This document shows, one piece after another, positions 35,160 to 46,396 of a stretch of DNA of 64,000 nt. This DNA is from Mermis nigrescens (lineage: Eukaryota; Nematoda; Enoplea; Mermithida; Mermithidae). Both the position numbers and the translations under genes were made by a program. The notes beneath the pieces are model-generated. The model made no database searches. It worked only from the letters and a program-made list of their open reading frames with translations, and was not told the origin of the DNA. Positions within the stretch are counted from its first letter, which is position 1, and each line of letters begins with the position of its first letter. The stretch lies in NCBI GenBank assembly GCA_036768485.1, contig JAVLUZ010000223.1:3241893-3305892 (forward strand), given 5' to 3'.

Positions 35160-35955
35160 CACAAAAATTTAATTTTGCGGAATATGCATTGCATGAAGTG
35201 GTGGTAGTTCAGCATTTATGGGATTAGCTTGGTTCGTGGCCGGCGGAACGGCTGGCAAAAGGATCTGTACTCGCAGAGACAGTTCAACATTTGCAAAACG
35301 AGCTAAATGTTGCTGTTCAGCATTTACAGGGACGGTAGGATGCAATAAACGCGACACAATTTGCTGATTAGGATGCACTGAGGCTGACGAATGACGGACG
35401 GGCGTTGACATTGCAAGCTGCATGCGTGAATCCGAGTCAGCATTTGTTGGGAGCCGTTTGTGGCTCAATAGGCTGCAAATCAGAGTTTGCAGAGTTTGCA
35501 TTTTGCAATTGTGCATGCACATGTTCAACAGCTATATGTTTGAGACAATTTTCTAAATCTTGCATATGCGCAAACATTGCATTTAAAAGATTATCTGAAT
35601 TGTGATTTTCAATGGTCCAATTCACATGTGTGTCAGAAACCAATTGTTGCGGATTAGGAATCGTCGTTTCATTCAAAATTTGGCAAAGAGTGATATTGTC
35701 GTCGTTTGCAACTTGGTTAGCTTGTGGAGAGTCAGCGCTAGTGTCCTGATTTTGGACACTCAGCATCTGATTTGGATTCACAATGCTGTCTGCACTTGCA
35801 TAACGTTGTGCACTGGCACTATGATCAGAATCTGAGTCATTTGACACATTTTGAGAGGATTTCTGTGTGCTAGCCTGCTTAGGCGACTTATCTGGGGTTT
35901 TCCTCCCCGTTTTGGTCATTTTTCCTGCTAGTTTCTTGCCTGGCATGACAGACAA
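35160..35955 (-). pseudogene. Gag of retrotransposon 1, N-terminal part
   Basis: 35437-35955 starts MSVMPGKKLAGKMTKTGRK and is Ser/Asn/Gln-rich, then NAMFAHMQDLENCLKHIAV, a probable helix. A frame change near 35450 leads into the frame 35169-35450 (RFANVELSLRVQILLPAVPP) up to the MITE. It lies about 220 bases inside the 5' LTR, as expected for a gag start. Confidence 0.7.
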
Positions 35956-36159
35956 TTGAGATTAGGATCAGGACAAGAAATTTTTGTCACAACCCCAATC
36001 TCAACCAAGAAAAATATGCACACAAACACAATAGAGTCAAAAAATACACATGAGCAGATAAATGTTGAGAATGCACATGAACTTAGTATGGTTACACAAA
36101 GTGGAAAAATTTCCTTAAATTTTTAGGCAGAAAAATGAACAATGTTAGCTCAGCCGGTT

Positions 36160-36176
36160 GTCGTGAATGACCTCCA
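36160..36176 (-). other. Candidate tRNA primer-binding site
   Basis: On the minus strand TGGAGGTCATTCACGA lies one base after the LTR end TTTACA. Primer sites begin TGG, complementary to the CCA end of tRNA. The matching tRNA was not identified here. Confidence 0.6.
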
Positions 36177-36177
36177 G

Positions 36178-37458
36178 TGTAAACGTAGGGGATGACTATG
36201 TCTATGTAGATTACTTACACCCTAGCTTCAGCTTACATGCTTGCACTGGCAATAATCGCCCTTTTTAGGGGGTTGATCACCGACCGGCGACTTGGGGGTA
36301 AGTGGCCTGGCCTATCAAGATAGCCTGGCCCTCTACGCATGCACCTAGTGAAACTTACTTACTCAACCCCTTTGGATTAAGTATCTAATTAAAGTAAGTT
36401 CCCCAGAAACCCAATTGAGGGCTCAAAAAGATTATTATTTAACTTGTTTAGGGACCCAATTCCGGTGCTTGAAAATATCGAGGCTTCCTAAGTATATTGT
36501 AGCACAAGGACAGAATTCAACAGTACAGAAATTCAACCAAGCCCAACATCGTTAATTAAATAATTAATTTTTACAACATTTTTGGACAGAAAATTGTGAA
36601 GCAATAAAAAATGCGACAGTATGAAGATTGCATGCTGCCGACTGTCGTGTTATGCTAATTGGATAAAACACACTATGTAATTACAAGGGCACGTAGCCCG
36701 CCAATGGCATACAACTAAATGCTGGATTGGCACACAAATAATATAACAAAATGCGCAAGGGCAAAAAGAAACTTACCCACTACGCGACAAAAACACGACA
36801 AGATTTCCCTGCAGCCACGCAGGTGAAAAGAAACAGGGACTACGTGCGGAGACTACTCAACGCACGGAAAAAGAAAAACAATGCTCAGTGTACAAGCTGG
36901 CGTGAGAGGCTCAGAAGCTCAATGTAAAATGAAAAAAATCTTAAAGTGCCGGAATGATCCTCACAACTGCGCTCGCATGCAGTTTTAAACAATACAAAAA
37001 AGAGGCGTATCAATGCAGACAAAGAAACACGAATGGATCTACAAGAACAACAATAGGCCTATGGGCAAAGCTTATGGTAAAGAATGTACAAACAAAATAG
37101 GCACAAATATGAGACACACACATATAGACTTTTAACACACATAAGATATGATAGCACACATACCAATTCGTACTCAAGTCGCATTAAGCCCGAGTGCCAA
37201 TTTTCCTATCCCAGATTTTTATTGAAAATATGTATGGGAAAGAAAATGAAGATATGATAATTTTTGGAGGGAAGGTCATCCCGGGAAACACACTATATGC
37301 GTTGCGCTTAGTGGTTGCATACATGCGTATGGAAATTGAGCACAAAAATGCACATCTGGGTCAAACAGTCATCAGAATGTAGGTACAACGTAGAACAAAA
37401 CAAATGGAATTTCGCGTTCAACCCACACGACAAAACAGGGTGTAGAGCGATCTCTACA
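36178..37458 (-). repeat. LTR of retrotransposon 1 (right, 5' LTR of the element)
   Basis: Continuous copy of the LTR, from TGTAAACGTAGGGGATG at 36178 to TCTCTACA at 37458, about 1281 bp. It matches 24340-25567 closely, with scattered substitutions and small indels. It should hold the promoter for the minus-strand transcript, but I could not single out a TATA box among the many AT-rich candidates. Confidence 0.93.
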
Positions 37459-37601
37459 CTAGTAAGTTTTAAGAAATACGTGAGTAATAGAGCAGAAATA
37501 AGGATTTTAAAATTTTAGACGGAATATATATATATTACAAAAATTATTATAAAACTTTCAATACAGACACTTTTGTGTGCACATTATTCTCAACTTACTA
37601 T

Positions 37602-37817
37602 TTAGGATGATTTTGTGTAGCAATCAATCGGCATCGCCATTCTGAAACCGACGGCTTCAGCCAGGCTTTTGTTGAACCACAATTTTCTATTTTTTGCGCT
37701 TAAATGGCGTTTGAAAAGTCTTGCAAATTGGTGTGCCAAAATGTTTTTATCAAATAAATGATCCCAAATATAATCTTCAATATATTCTACTTCGTTATTA
37801 TACAGATTTCTATCCAT
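37602..37817 (-). CDS. Hypothetical ORF, 71 codons, in Polinton-like region
   Basis: Opens MDRNLYNNEVEYIEDYIW and contains LFKRHLSAKNRKLWFNKSL and GFRMAMPIDCY. Charged and plausible as coding, but no family recognised. It lies just outside the LTR retrotransposon. Confidence 0.35.
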   Translation of the reverse strand: MDRNLYNNEVEYIEDYIWDHLFDKNILAHQFARLFKRHLSAKNRKLWFNKSLAEAVGFRMAMPIDCYTKSS

Positions 37818-39458
37818 TTTTTGCCTATATTAGTGATAGACCATTGTGAAAAATGTTGAAAAAATAAGTAGTATAAAAATTCCGCGATTATCTTGCATCT
37901 TGTTTGTTTAATAATTTACAAACGCGAATTTGGTAGAAAAAATTTCGCAAGTTTGGTCTTTATGACATCTGAAATATAAATTAAATAATATCAAAACAAA
38001 GCATTTAACTTTCCATTTTTTGTTTAAAAATTTCACTTATAACGATCAACAAATTTGCAGACGCAGAAAATAGGTACATATAAATTTTAAGAAATGGATG
38101 GCAATTTCCAACGTTTGTTGGTTCTAGGCGTTGCAAGCTTCTAATTCATTGACAATCAAAGAATGTATATGAATATCAAAAATTCAATTTGCACGTTAAA
38201 AATACAGCAATCTTCTATCAATAAATTGTAAGAAGATGATGATATCATATTCCTTAATTCAGCTAGTCAGAGGTCATAATACAGATTCATTCCTTAATGA
38301 AAAATTAAAAGTTATGATTGTTTAACATATTGAGAATTTTAGTTAAGTTAGAATACTAATAAAAATGAGTAAATTGAATAAAATTCAAGGATGTGTAAAG
38401 AAATTATATTTTTTGAAATTTGAAACTTTCATTAATAAGCTTATTCCTAACTTAAAACGCCCGCATAAAATGACGATCTGGTTAAAATCTAGGGAGTAAA
38501 TAAAAGTTTTTCATCTAGCAAACATTATTGAATAAAGCAGAAATTATGGGGCACATGGTAGATAATAAATCAAACTGTATCATCAGTATCGCCAAAATAT
38601 GTGTAGTTTAGATTACTGTAATTTTATATTTGGCAAAGCAAACGCCCTCTAGGTTGTATTTGTTTGATTACTGTGGGTATAGTAAGCAGTGATTATGCAT
38701 TCTAGTTTTATTTTGATGTACATAGTATTTACATGTGTTCCTATTTAAAATTTATTAGTTCATTGTCGAGTTCTGGAATTTATCCAAAATTTCAAAAGGC
38801 TTAGTTGATAATTGTAAATTAATGCTTTAGGGCATGCGGCAAGCTACAGATGTAATAAATCAAACTGGGTATTGTAAAAGTTTGCGCTAGTTTATATTAC
38901 AGTTATTCAAAAATTAGCGAAACAAAGGCCCTCAGGATACCTTATTTAGAGAACTACATATGGGCGTTCTTCGCAAGAAGGGACGGCCAAACGCGTTTAT
39001 CACACAGTTTATTTATTATTTTGTTGATAAGTTTTGGATTTTATCCGAAATTTTATCAAACATGGTTGACAAGCCGGAATTATTGTCATAAAAAGTGCAT
39101 TTCATAGAATTTAATTGGTTTGATACGGGCAATGACTCAAAGCTGGATTATCATAGAATTTGCAAAATTGTACATAAAATCCTACGTATACATACATACC
39201 TATCAAGTTCATACTACTTATGACATACAAACAAAATAACGACTCAGGCCCTAATCCAGTAGAAAAATCTAATTAAACACAAAATAAGCTACACTTATGC
39301 ACGTTCGATAAAAGCAGACAGTAAATTTTCATATTTGAGTAACAAGAAAATCTAAATAATAATATATATTTGAATATCAAACATATACTAATAAATATCA
39401 CATAAGGCACAATTATTAAGCATTAAAATATTTGATTCAAACGGAAAAAATTTTGCAT
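37818..39458. other. Non-coding stretch with a diverged direct repeat
   Basis: About 38540-38660 and 38840-38960 share AATAAATCAAACTG, GTAAAAGTTTGCG or GTAGTTTA, and GGCCCTC, spaced about 300 bases. No coding frame of note. Confidence 0.45.
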
Positions 39459-39677
39459 TCAAACACCCTTGCTCGACGTTGATGCTAGATTCAAATCAGC
39501 ATCATCTTCGACTTTCTTAAACTTTTTTATCATAGATATGCAAACCATTTTGTAGTAATCTTCTTCCGTGTGCGCTATTTGGGATATTTCTTCAAAAATT
39601 TTCTTTATTTCTTCGTCTGATGATACACATTTCAACTTAGAATCATAATAATGGTATAATTTTACTATAAAATGCAC
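39459..39677 (-). CDS. Hypothetical ORF, 72 codons, acidic and charged
   Basis: Reads SSDEEIKKIFEEISQIAHTE and CISMIKKFKKVEDDAD. Probably helical. No family recognised. Same strand as the PC4-like gene, so it may belong to the same element. Confidence 0.35.
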   Translation of the reverse strand: MHFIVKLYHYYDSKLKCVSSDEEIKKIFEEISQIAHTEEDYYKMVCISMIKKFKKVEDDADLNLASTSSKGV

Positions 39678-40364
39678 GGATTTAGTCTAAAGTAATAAGT
39701 GACGCCAGTGTAGGTATAAATTGTTCTATTTATTTAATTATTTTCATTATTGCCGATTTTCATTTGTAGATGAGGGATTTTGATTATTTGCTTTGGTTTT
39801 CAAGTTTTTGTTATACATACTTTGTTAGATATTTTGAACTTTGGAGATATTTAAGCAATTTTTAATCTAGCAATTTTTATTCTTTATGGCTAATAGTTTA
39901 TATTGAATTACATATTTTTATCAACAAACCTGAATAAGAATATTGTAAAAAATTGCGGGCTCAATTTTGAAAAAAATATATAATAAATTAAAAAGCTACC
40001 TTCTTGTCTTTTGGCTTTGCTTGGATCTTCTTGTTTTGGGCACCATTTTCTTTCTAACCCTTTTGTATTGTTCTTTTCGGAACATTCGTCTAAATGTCAA
40101 TTTGATAGAGTAAATATGTATGCAAAATGATGTTTTTTAATACAGTATTATTCTAAAAATATTTGATAGTAGATAGCATTATTATTTATGATGAAGACAA
40201 TTGTGTACGTTAATAATTAAATTAATTAGAAAAATATGTGATTAAAAAATAATTAATGATAGAAAATGATAATTATAAGAAATAATTAGAAAAATTAAGA
40301 GCTAAATGATGAAAATGAATAATATCTTCGCAAAAACTAATTAGATAATAGAAATAGTGTGGCT

Positions 40365-40789
40365 TCAAAAATAAAAACGGTAATTTTTACTTTGCACACG
40401 ATTAATCGCCATTTGGATATCATTTTGTTGAATCTTCCACAATTCAAACCCTTCTGAGGTCAAAATAATTTCTTGATATTTGAGAGTGTTTTCCAAATGT
40501 ATCATCATTCGATTGTAATCCATCATCAGAAGCGATACCAAAACTGCGGTGCCTAACTCGATTTCCAAGCTGACTTTTGAGACTAGAGCTCGCCGCACAA
40601 CTCTTTGTATTGCTGCCTGTTCAAATTAATTCCGACTTTTGTTGGATAAATTTTATTTATGTTTCCAAAATTTTTGCACACCCTAAAACCATTACTGGGG
40701 TACCCATTGAATTTCGAAACTAAGAAGTAAACATTTTCTCCAAATTTGAATTTGCTCCTTTTATACATCAAATCGTCCTCCATTTTCAA
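40365..40789 (-). pseudogene. PC4-like single-strand DNA-binding protein, frameshifted
   Basis: The first frame (40583-40789) reads KFKFGENVYFLVSKFNGYPS, then PTKVGINLNRQQYKELCGEL. This follows the PC4/p15 coactivator fold pattern: F.fg...y..V..F.G, a short linker, then P.k.GI.Ln..Q...L. A stop or frame change near 40595 leads to a second frame (40365-40598; SLEIELGTAVLVSLLMM and SEGFELWKIQQNDIQMAINR). PC4-type domains bind single-stranded DNA. The polB fragment on the opposite strand nearby suggests a replication or transcription helper of a Polinton-like element; this is inference from family pattern and context. Confidence 0.5.
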
Positions 40790-41064
40790 CTATATTGTAA
40801 CAAATTATAATAAGCTTCAAAGGTACACACAATCGAGTCAAAGTATAATTCACAAAAGATTCTAAATTGAATACTCGTTTTATGTGTTGCAACTTGACAT
40901 CATTAGCTTAGATTATGTTGAATCTAATATAAAACTTGATTTTATGTTATTATCAATTTGACTGTGAAAAGTAGTTATAAGTTTTAAAAGATGACGTCAT
41001 TGTCCAATGTTTTGTTTTATATCAAAGTTTTAGATACAAATGTTGTTTAGCGCAATCTTTTAAA

Positions 41065-42095
41065 ATGAGTAATAGTGATTACGAGTTATCTTTGGATTAT
41101 TCAAGTATTTCGGGAGAATCGAGTGATTCATCATTACTTGAATTAGTATTTGAGCCTTATATTGATACAGTAATATTCAAAAAAGTATCTGATGTAGAAA
41201 GCTTGGGTTCTTTTGAAACTTCGAGTTTAATTACAATTGACAAATGGGTAGCATCTGAGTGCAAGCAGGTTGGCGAAGGTGATGCAAATTTAGAAGAGTC
41301 GGACATTGAAGATGATGATGATGGCGTAAATTTAGAAGTATCGGACTTTGAAGATGATAATTTTAGACCACAATGGTATGACAAATTGAGTGATCCTGTA
41401 GTTCAACGTGTCAAACGTTTTAATACTGAGGGTGCCAAGTACAAATTTTGGTTTTTGAATACAAACGAATTGGATAATTTTGATCGACAATCACCTTCAA
41501 TTTTTGATCATGCAGTGAATAGTATTATTTCACAAACGAGCCATGGGGCTTCAGTTGGCTTACAACTGTCACATTTGAATTAGGACAAACCCATTTTATT
41601 GCATTTTAGAAATCGTGTAAATATTATAGGAGAAATAATTTTGAATCAAATTGGATGCGTGTTACAATCGAATCAAGAAATTGAAATAGATTCAAACGAT
41701 TTGATCATTAAAATTGTTTCAGTAATGCCTTCAACCGGATCCGGAAGATTTCCTAAACAAATTTTACACGAAAAATTTTTGAATTGCTCCCACAAAGGAT
41801 GTTTTATAAAAATGAACGCTAATGATGATTTCTGCCTGCCTAGAGCCCTCCTTGTTTTTCGCGCACATTTACATAAGGAAGATCCTGCATATCATTGGAA
41901 CAAAATACGAATGGGTGATTTGAATAGATATCAGGGTCAAAAGAGTAAAGCCCTTGAGCTGATGCGGTTAGTGGGCCTCAAAAATCACGCGGGGCCCTGT
42001 GGTATTCCCGAGCTGTTAAAATTGCAACAAGCAATCCCCTAATATCAAATTAAAGTGTTTACGAGGATTAGAGCAAATAATTTAATATTTGAAGG
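41065..42095 (+). pseudogene. Polinton/Maverick-type DNA polymerase B, N-terminal region
   Basis: One frame runs from MSNSDYELSLDYSSI through an acidic low-complexity part to a conserved part with AVNSIISQTSHGASVGLQLS, DKPILLHFRN, VLQSNQEIEID, VMPSTGSGRFPK, GCFIKMNANDDFCLPRALLV and HAGPCGIPELLKL. Such text (QSN, GSGR, K.ND..C..RAL, GPCG..E) is, to my knowledge, the N-terminal region that precedes the protein-primed polymerase of Polintons and related elements. Two in-frame stops (TAG at 41581, TAA at 42040) break it; no frameshift is seen. The exonuclease and polymerase motifs are absent because retrotransposon 2 begins at 42271. An old relic. Confidence 0.55.
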
Positions 42096-42270
42096 TACAT
42101 TGCTTGTTTATTATATTTTATAGGTTCTAATCAATTGATATTTTTGATCATTTGCAAGGTTTCTTTATATTATTATTTATTACATTTTTTGAGCTAAAAA
42201 CTGCAATGATAGTAATGCGTTTGTATAAAATTAATTATTTTAAAGGTATTAATTTTTTATATTATCATTT

Positions 42271-43030
42271 TGTCAACAATGAATGACAGTTTTGATTCTT
42301 TTTAAAATTTTTTAGCAAATTGTAGTGCATAGGTAATTTTCGTAATCATTAATCCTTAAGTTGATTACTAGAGTGCTTTAGTAATAGAGTTTTCCGTAAT
42401 TTGCATAGCGGTTTTACGTTGATTTTTATTGTGGTTAGGACTTAAACATGTAGACTAATGCTTTAGTTCGTTATACTGTATGTTTTAAAATCTTATTTTT
42501 ATTTTCGAGTGCCAGTCAAAATCTCTGAATTCCAGACACATTTGGACACCCAAAATGAATTCTTTCAATCCAAATTCTACATTAAACCCCCAGAAATACT
42601 TCTCACAATGACATAAATCATGACTTTATTAGCAACAATTGAACACCTTTCTACCCTTATCATTGGCATATACGAGTATAGAGCATGAACCTCTGATTAC
42701 TTACACACAAAGTTTATGATACAAATGCAAAGATATCAAAATAATATGAAACTTATGTCCCAAAGTCCAAACAAATCACAAGCAAATCTTATCATGAAGT
42801 ATAAAGAGACCAACCGGAAATTACTCAAAATAAGAACAATTGCACGTGTCAGGGAAAGAAAATCTCCCACTAGCACATTTTTGAGTATCCTTTCAGACTT
42901 GTTCAAAAAAGAAGCTGGTTTTTATTTTCTTAAGCTAAAATTTTCCTTATTTTCTTTACAGTTTCAGCCTTCGTTTTTATTGCTGTATGCGCTAATTTTA
43001 TGTAAAAGCAATATTATTTAAAACTAACCA
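42271..43030 (+). repeat. 5' LTR of retrotransposon 2
   Basis: Begins TGTCAACAATGAATGACAG; the 3' edge is estimated from where similarity to the right LTR fades. The first shared landmark, TGCTTTAG, is at about 42370 here and 52660 in the right copy. Confidence 0.75.
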
Positions 43031-43849
43031 TAAACCCGATAAGAAAAGGGAACTTATTGTAGGATAAACGGTTTGGAGTCTTTCAGGATAATTTCGGAGA
43101 AACCGAAAATTGGAGAAAAACTGCATTAAATAAAGCGGAGAAGCCTTAAGCCTGCAGCATCAGATAAACAGGGCATAGATATATTTAAAATTATTAATTG
43201 AGCTCAAATTATTTTGTAAGTAAACGGTGTGCAACGTTTATTAGCACTCCTGATTCCAAAAAATGATATATTTTTTTGGTGTCATCAATTTTTCTTTTTC
43301 TAGACTCTTGAGCGAAAAATACCTAAGAGTTGAAAAATGGAATTAAAACTTAATTAGTGACCAAAAAGAGGTTGCTAATATATTTTGAAAGGTGTGAACA
43401 TACAGTTTTCAATGCCAGAAATTGGAAAAGGGGAATCAGAAAAAATTGATTCTGGGAAGGATGAGGAGGATAAAAAAGTGCTGGACCCAAATCAGGTTTA
43501 AACTGAAGGAGAAACCCCTGAAAGTTTTCAGATATCTCAAGAAAATACTCAAATTTTTGAAAGTTTTGAGGGGAGGAAGACGTTGAAAAGATTTGAAAGA
43601 ACTTTAGAAGCTCATAAAACTTTTGTGGACACTCTTGTTGAAGTTTTCGACTAAAAGAAGCTATAGTCTTCCCCCAAAAGTTCGATTTTTGTCTTTCTGA
43701 TAAGAGAAGAGGACCAATTTTTCTACTCAATTTCTGTAAATAATACTGGCAAAACTTTTGAATTTCTGTTTGATGATCATAAGTCTGTTTTTACTCAAAA
43801 TAGTCTAAGGAGGCTTTAAAGATTTTTTAATTCGGACATCTAATAAGCC
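43031..43849 (+). other. 5' leader of retrotransposon 2 before recognisable gag
   Basis: No motif could be assigned. A candidate primer site TGGAGAAAAACTGC lies near 43110, some distance from the estimated LTR end. The 126-codon minus frame at 43350-43730 is taken as a shadow. Confidence 0.4.
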
Positions 43850-45100
43850 AATTACTAGAAAAATGTTCAACAATCCTGATGAATGGGAGGAAGCCCTAAA
43901 AAGAGCATTTGAATCTTTTAGCGCTCAATTTTCATAGAGTTGAAATCATTAAAATCTACTGTGAATATTTTAGATAGAAATCAAGGAACTCTCTGGGATT
44001 TTGGAAGTTTAAATCAGGAAACTGCTGTTGGGTTTAGCTCAGGAGGAGATCCATTGCTTTGACTTATGCACTATGATCAATTATAAGCCGCCAAAATCAT
44101 TTTTAGACCTTTGGTGAATCTTTCAAAGAATGGTTTTAAAAGTTTACTCGTTATATGACTGCAGGATTTCCTGAGGAAGATAGCCCCTACAGACTTGCTT
44201 ATTTAAGTCTAATTTAAAAGGTCCTGCATTAGTAGCATTTAATGAAGCGATAAAGAATTAGGAGATGGCGTTATTTATGATGATGTTATAACAAAATTAA
44301 GAGAAGCATTTCAGAGAATCGTGATGCTGATGTTTATCAACAAATAATATTTGATATAAAACAGTGCAAAAATGAGAGTGTTTTAGAGTTTTCTGATTGC
44401 TTGAGACGATTATCAAGAAAGGCTTATCCTAATATTTCTGAAAAGATCAGGAAGTATTTGTAAAACCTATTTTTATAAAAGCGGTTTTACCTGAAATTTA
44501 CAAGGCTTAAATTACACTGAATATAAAAATCTAAATGAAGCTATCAAGAAAGCATGCTTTGTTGAGCAATAAGTATTGAGAGAGGGGTTGGAGGAATCCC
44601 CAAATATTCGATCAAAATCCCCAGAATATAATTTATCAAATATGTCATTACAGAGAAAACAAATGGAACAAAAGGCAAATAAAGAAGCAACATTCGAAAA
44701 AAAATTTGATGAATTGGAAGAAGCGGTCAATTGTTTGTCTCATCCACCTCGCTGTTCGATTTGCCACAGAGTAAATCATACAACGGAGAATTGCTATTTA
44801 AATCTGCGTTCTCAGAGCCGGCCACCAAATCAGAATATATTCTGTGCGCAATGTGATGAAAGCGTGGGCATACCAGCGTTAACTGCTTCAAACGTCGAGG
44901 TAATTATAATTATAATTACAATGATCGAAATCCACAGCAAAATGCTCAAAATAGACCTAGAACAATTTACTCCCCTAAATTTAGAGAATTCTTTCAGAAA
45001 TTCTGCAGAATCAACTCAAAATCATCCCAATTATAAAGGAATTAATAGAAATAGTGCATTAAATTTTGATAGTTCCCGTCTAAATCAAAAGACTTAAAAA
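43850..45100 (+). pseudogene. Gag of retrotransposon 2
   Basis: 43850-44560 has gag-like pieces in shifting frames. 44576-45097 then includes a coiled basic-acidic stretch (QRKQMEQKANKEATFEKKFD) and a perfect CCHC zinc knuckle, CSICHRVNHTTENC (C-X2-C-X4-H-X4-C). A second knuckle starts CAQCDE and continues in another frame as HTSVNC, followed by an Asn/Tyr-rich tail: one frameshift lies within it. Two knuckles indicate a nucleocapsid that binds the RNA genome. Confidence 0.78.
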
Positions 45101-46396
45101 GAGGTTCATTTTTCTCAAAATTCTCAAAATAATCAAAATCAGATAAATAGTAATGAAAATCCTGAAGGTTTTCAAAATTGCAATTTCACGGAATATTTTG
45201 AGGAACTGCTTACAATTGATGCGTTGTAGGCAAGCGAATAATGTCGAATACCCTGAATGTGAATCAGATAATTATATAAATATAAATACAGATAATGTAG
45301 ATGAATGTGATATGAAATGTTATAATTATGTGATCACAGGAGATGAGGACCTCACGGAGTTAATTGGATCCACACAGGCAAACGCTGAATCTTTTAAAAA
45401 TTCTGAAACGAAATTTGTTAAACTTGACAAATTTTCGAGCTTAGTAGCAACTAATTCTGGCGAATTTTCGGATTTGTTGGAACCCGATAAAAATGTTGAA
45501 ATAGAAGAAAATTCATTAGAATTTAATCTTTTTAGAGCAGCAAGCATTGCAAGATGGTTTGGAACAAGGAAATATTTTAAACGATTTTCCACTAGATTTA
45601 AATCCTAGCAATTTCAGCTTGCAGGGGTTTGTCCCAGGCTCTTTTGGACGTCATTCAACCTGGAATGGCGAAATATTGCCCCCGACCCATGTTTATTTTC
45701 AATTGAGGATGTATTGTGGTTGGAGGAAAACGAAGAATTTGAAAAAGAAGAAATGGAAGATTCGAAAATTTGTCGTATTTAGATTTGGATAATATGCCAA
45801 CAATTTACTATATCAAACCTTACAAAATTCTGAAACATCTGAAGTATTTAAATCTGGACATTGATTATTTGCTAGGCAAACGTCCACAACTGCTGCTGTG
45901 CAATTGTTGCATTATCCACGGAAACAATTCGAAAAAACTGAAGTTGGATGACAAAGAAGAGCAGGGAAAATTGGATAATAATATTCAACAAGCGCCATTT
46001 ACAGCGGAAAATCAAAAGAACAGACTAGGACGCTGGCGTAGTTTTGGATGAACGCATTAATCAATTTGTAAGTTGCAAATTCAGATTAATATAATACAGG
46101 AGGATGATCTTCCGCAGAAAAAATCTGAATCACTAAAATATCTTAAAAATCACGTCAACCAAAACTTGGCACAAACAAATTTGTTGGGAATCAAAATATG
46201 GAAAAAAGGGATAGTGAGCAATGTGGTCAAAAGGTTTTAGTGATTTTAAGAATCAATTCTCCCAAGCTAAATCTAGGACATCCTTGACTTGTTTTGAAAA
46301 TTTAAAAGTAATTACTACACGAATTGTATTTTACATTATTTCAATTATCCTAATTTCCATAAGATCTGTTTTTCCTCGAACAAGCATTTATTTTCG
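45101..46396 (+). pseudogene. Unassigned coding-like region of retrotransposon 2
   Basis: Overlapping open frames (45153-45608, 45547-45792, 45770-46051) read as coding, for example ECDMKCYNYVITGDEDLTEL, FKNSETKFVKLDKFSSL and PTIYYIKPYKILKHLKYL. Together they may be one acidic protein. It could be the end of gag or a separate product; no motif identifies it. Confidence 0.4.

Larger units (their letters stand above)
19305..37458 (-). mobile_element. Ty3/Gypsy-type LTR retrotransposon 1, with nested insertions
   Basis: Direct repeats of about 1.28 kb bound the element (19305-25567, interrupted, and 36178-37458). On the minus strand the order is gag, protease, RT, RNase H, integrase, the Ty3/Gypsy order, followed by an extra reading region. 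The minus-strand LTR begins TGTAGAGA and ends TTTACA. A primer-binding-like TGGAGGTCATTCACGA lies one base inside the 5' LTR and a purine tract GGGGGAG directly precedes the 3' LTR. Removing the 4.98-kb insert leaves about 13.2 kb. The host flanks are ctac on the left and ctag on the right, an imperfect 4-base match. Stops and frameshifts make it non-functional as read. Confidence 0.93.

Noticed and set aside
30372..37458. Possible virus-like provirus with its own envelope in retrotransposon 1
   Set aside because: The reading region after integrase shows no membrane or signal features, so calling it an envelope is not supported.
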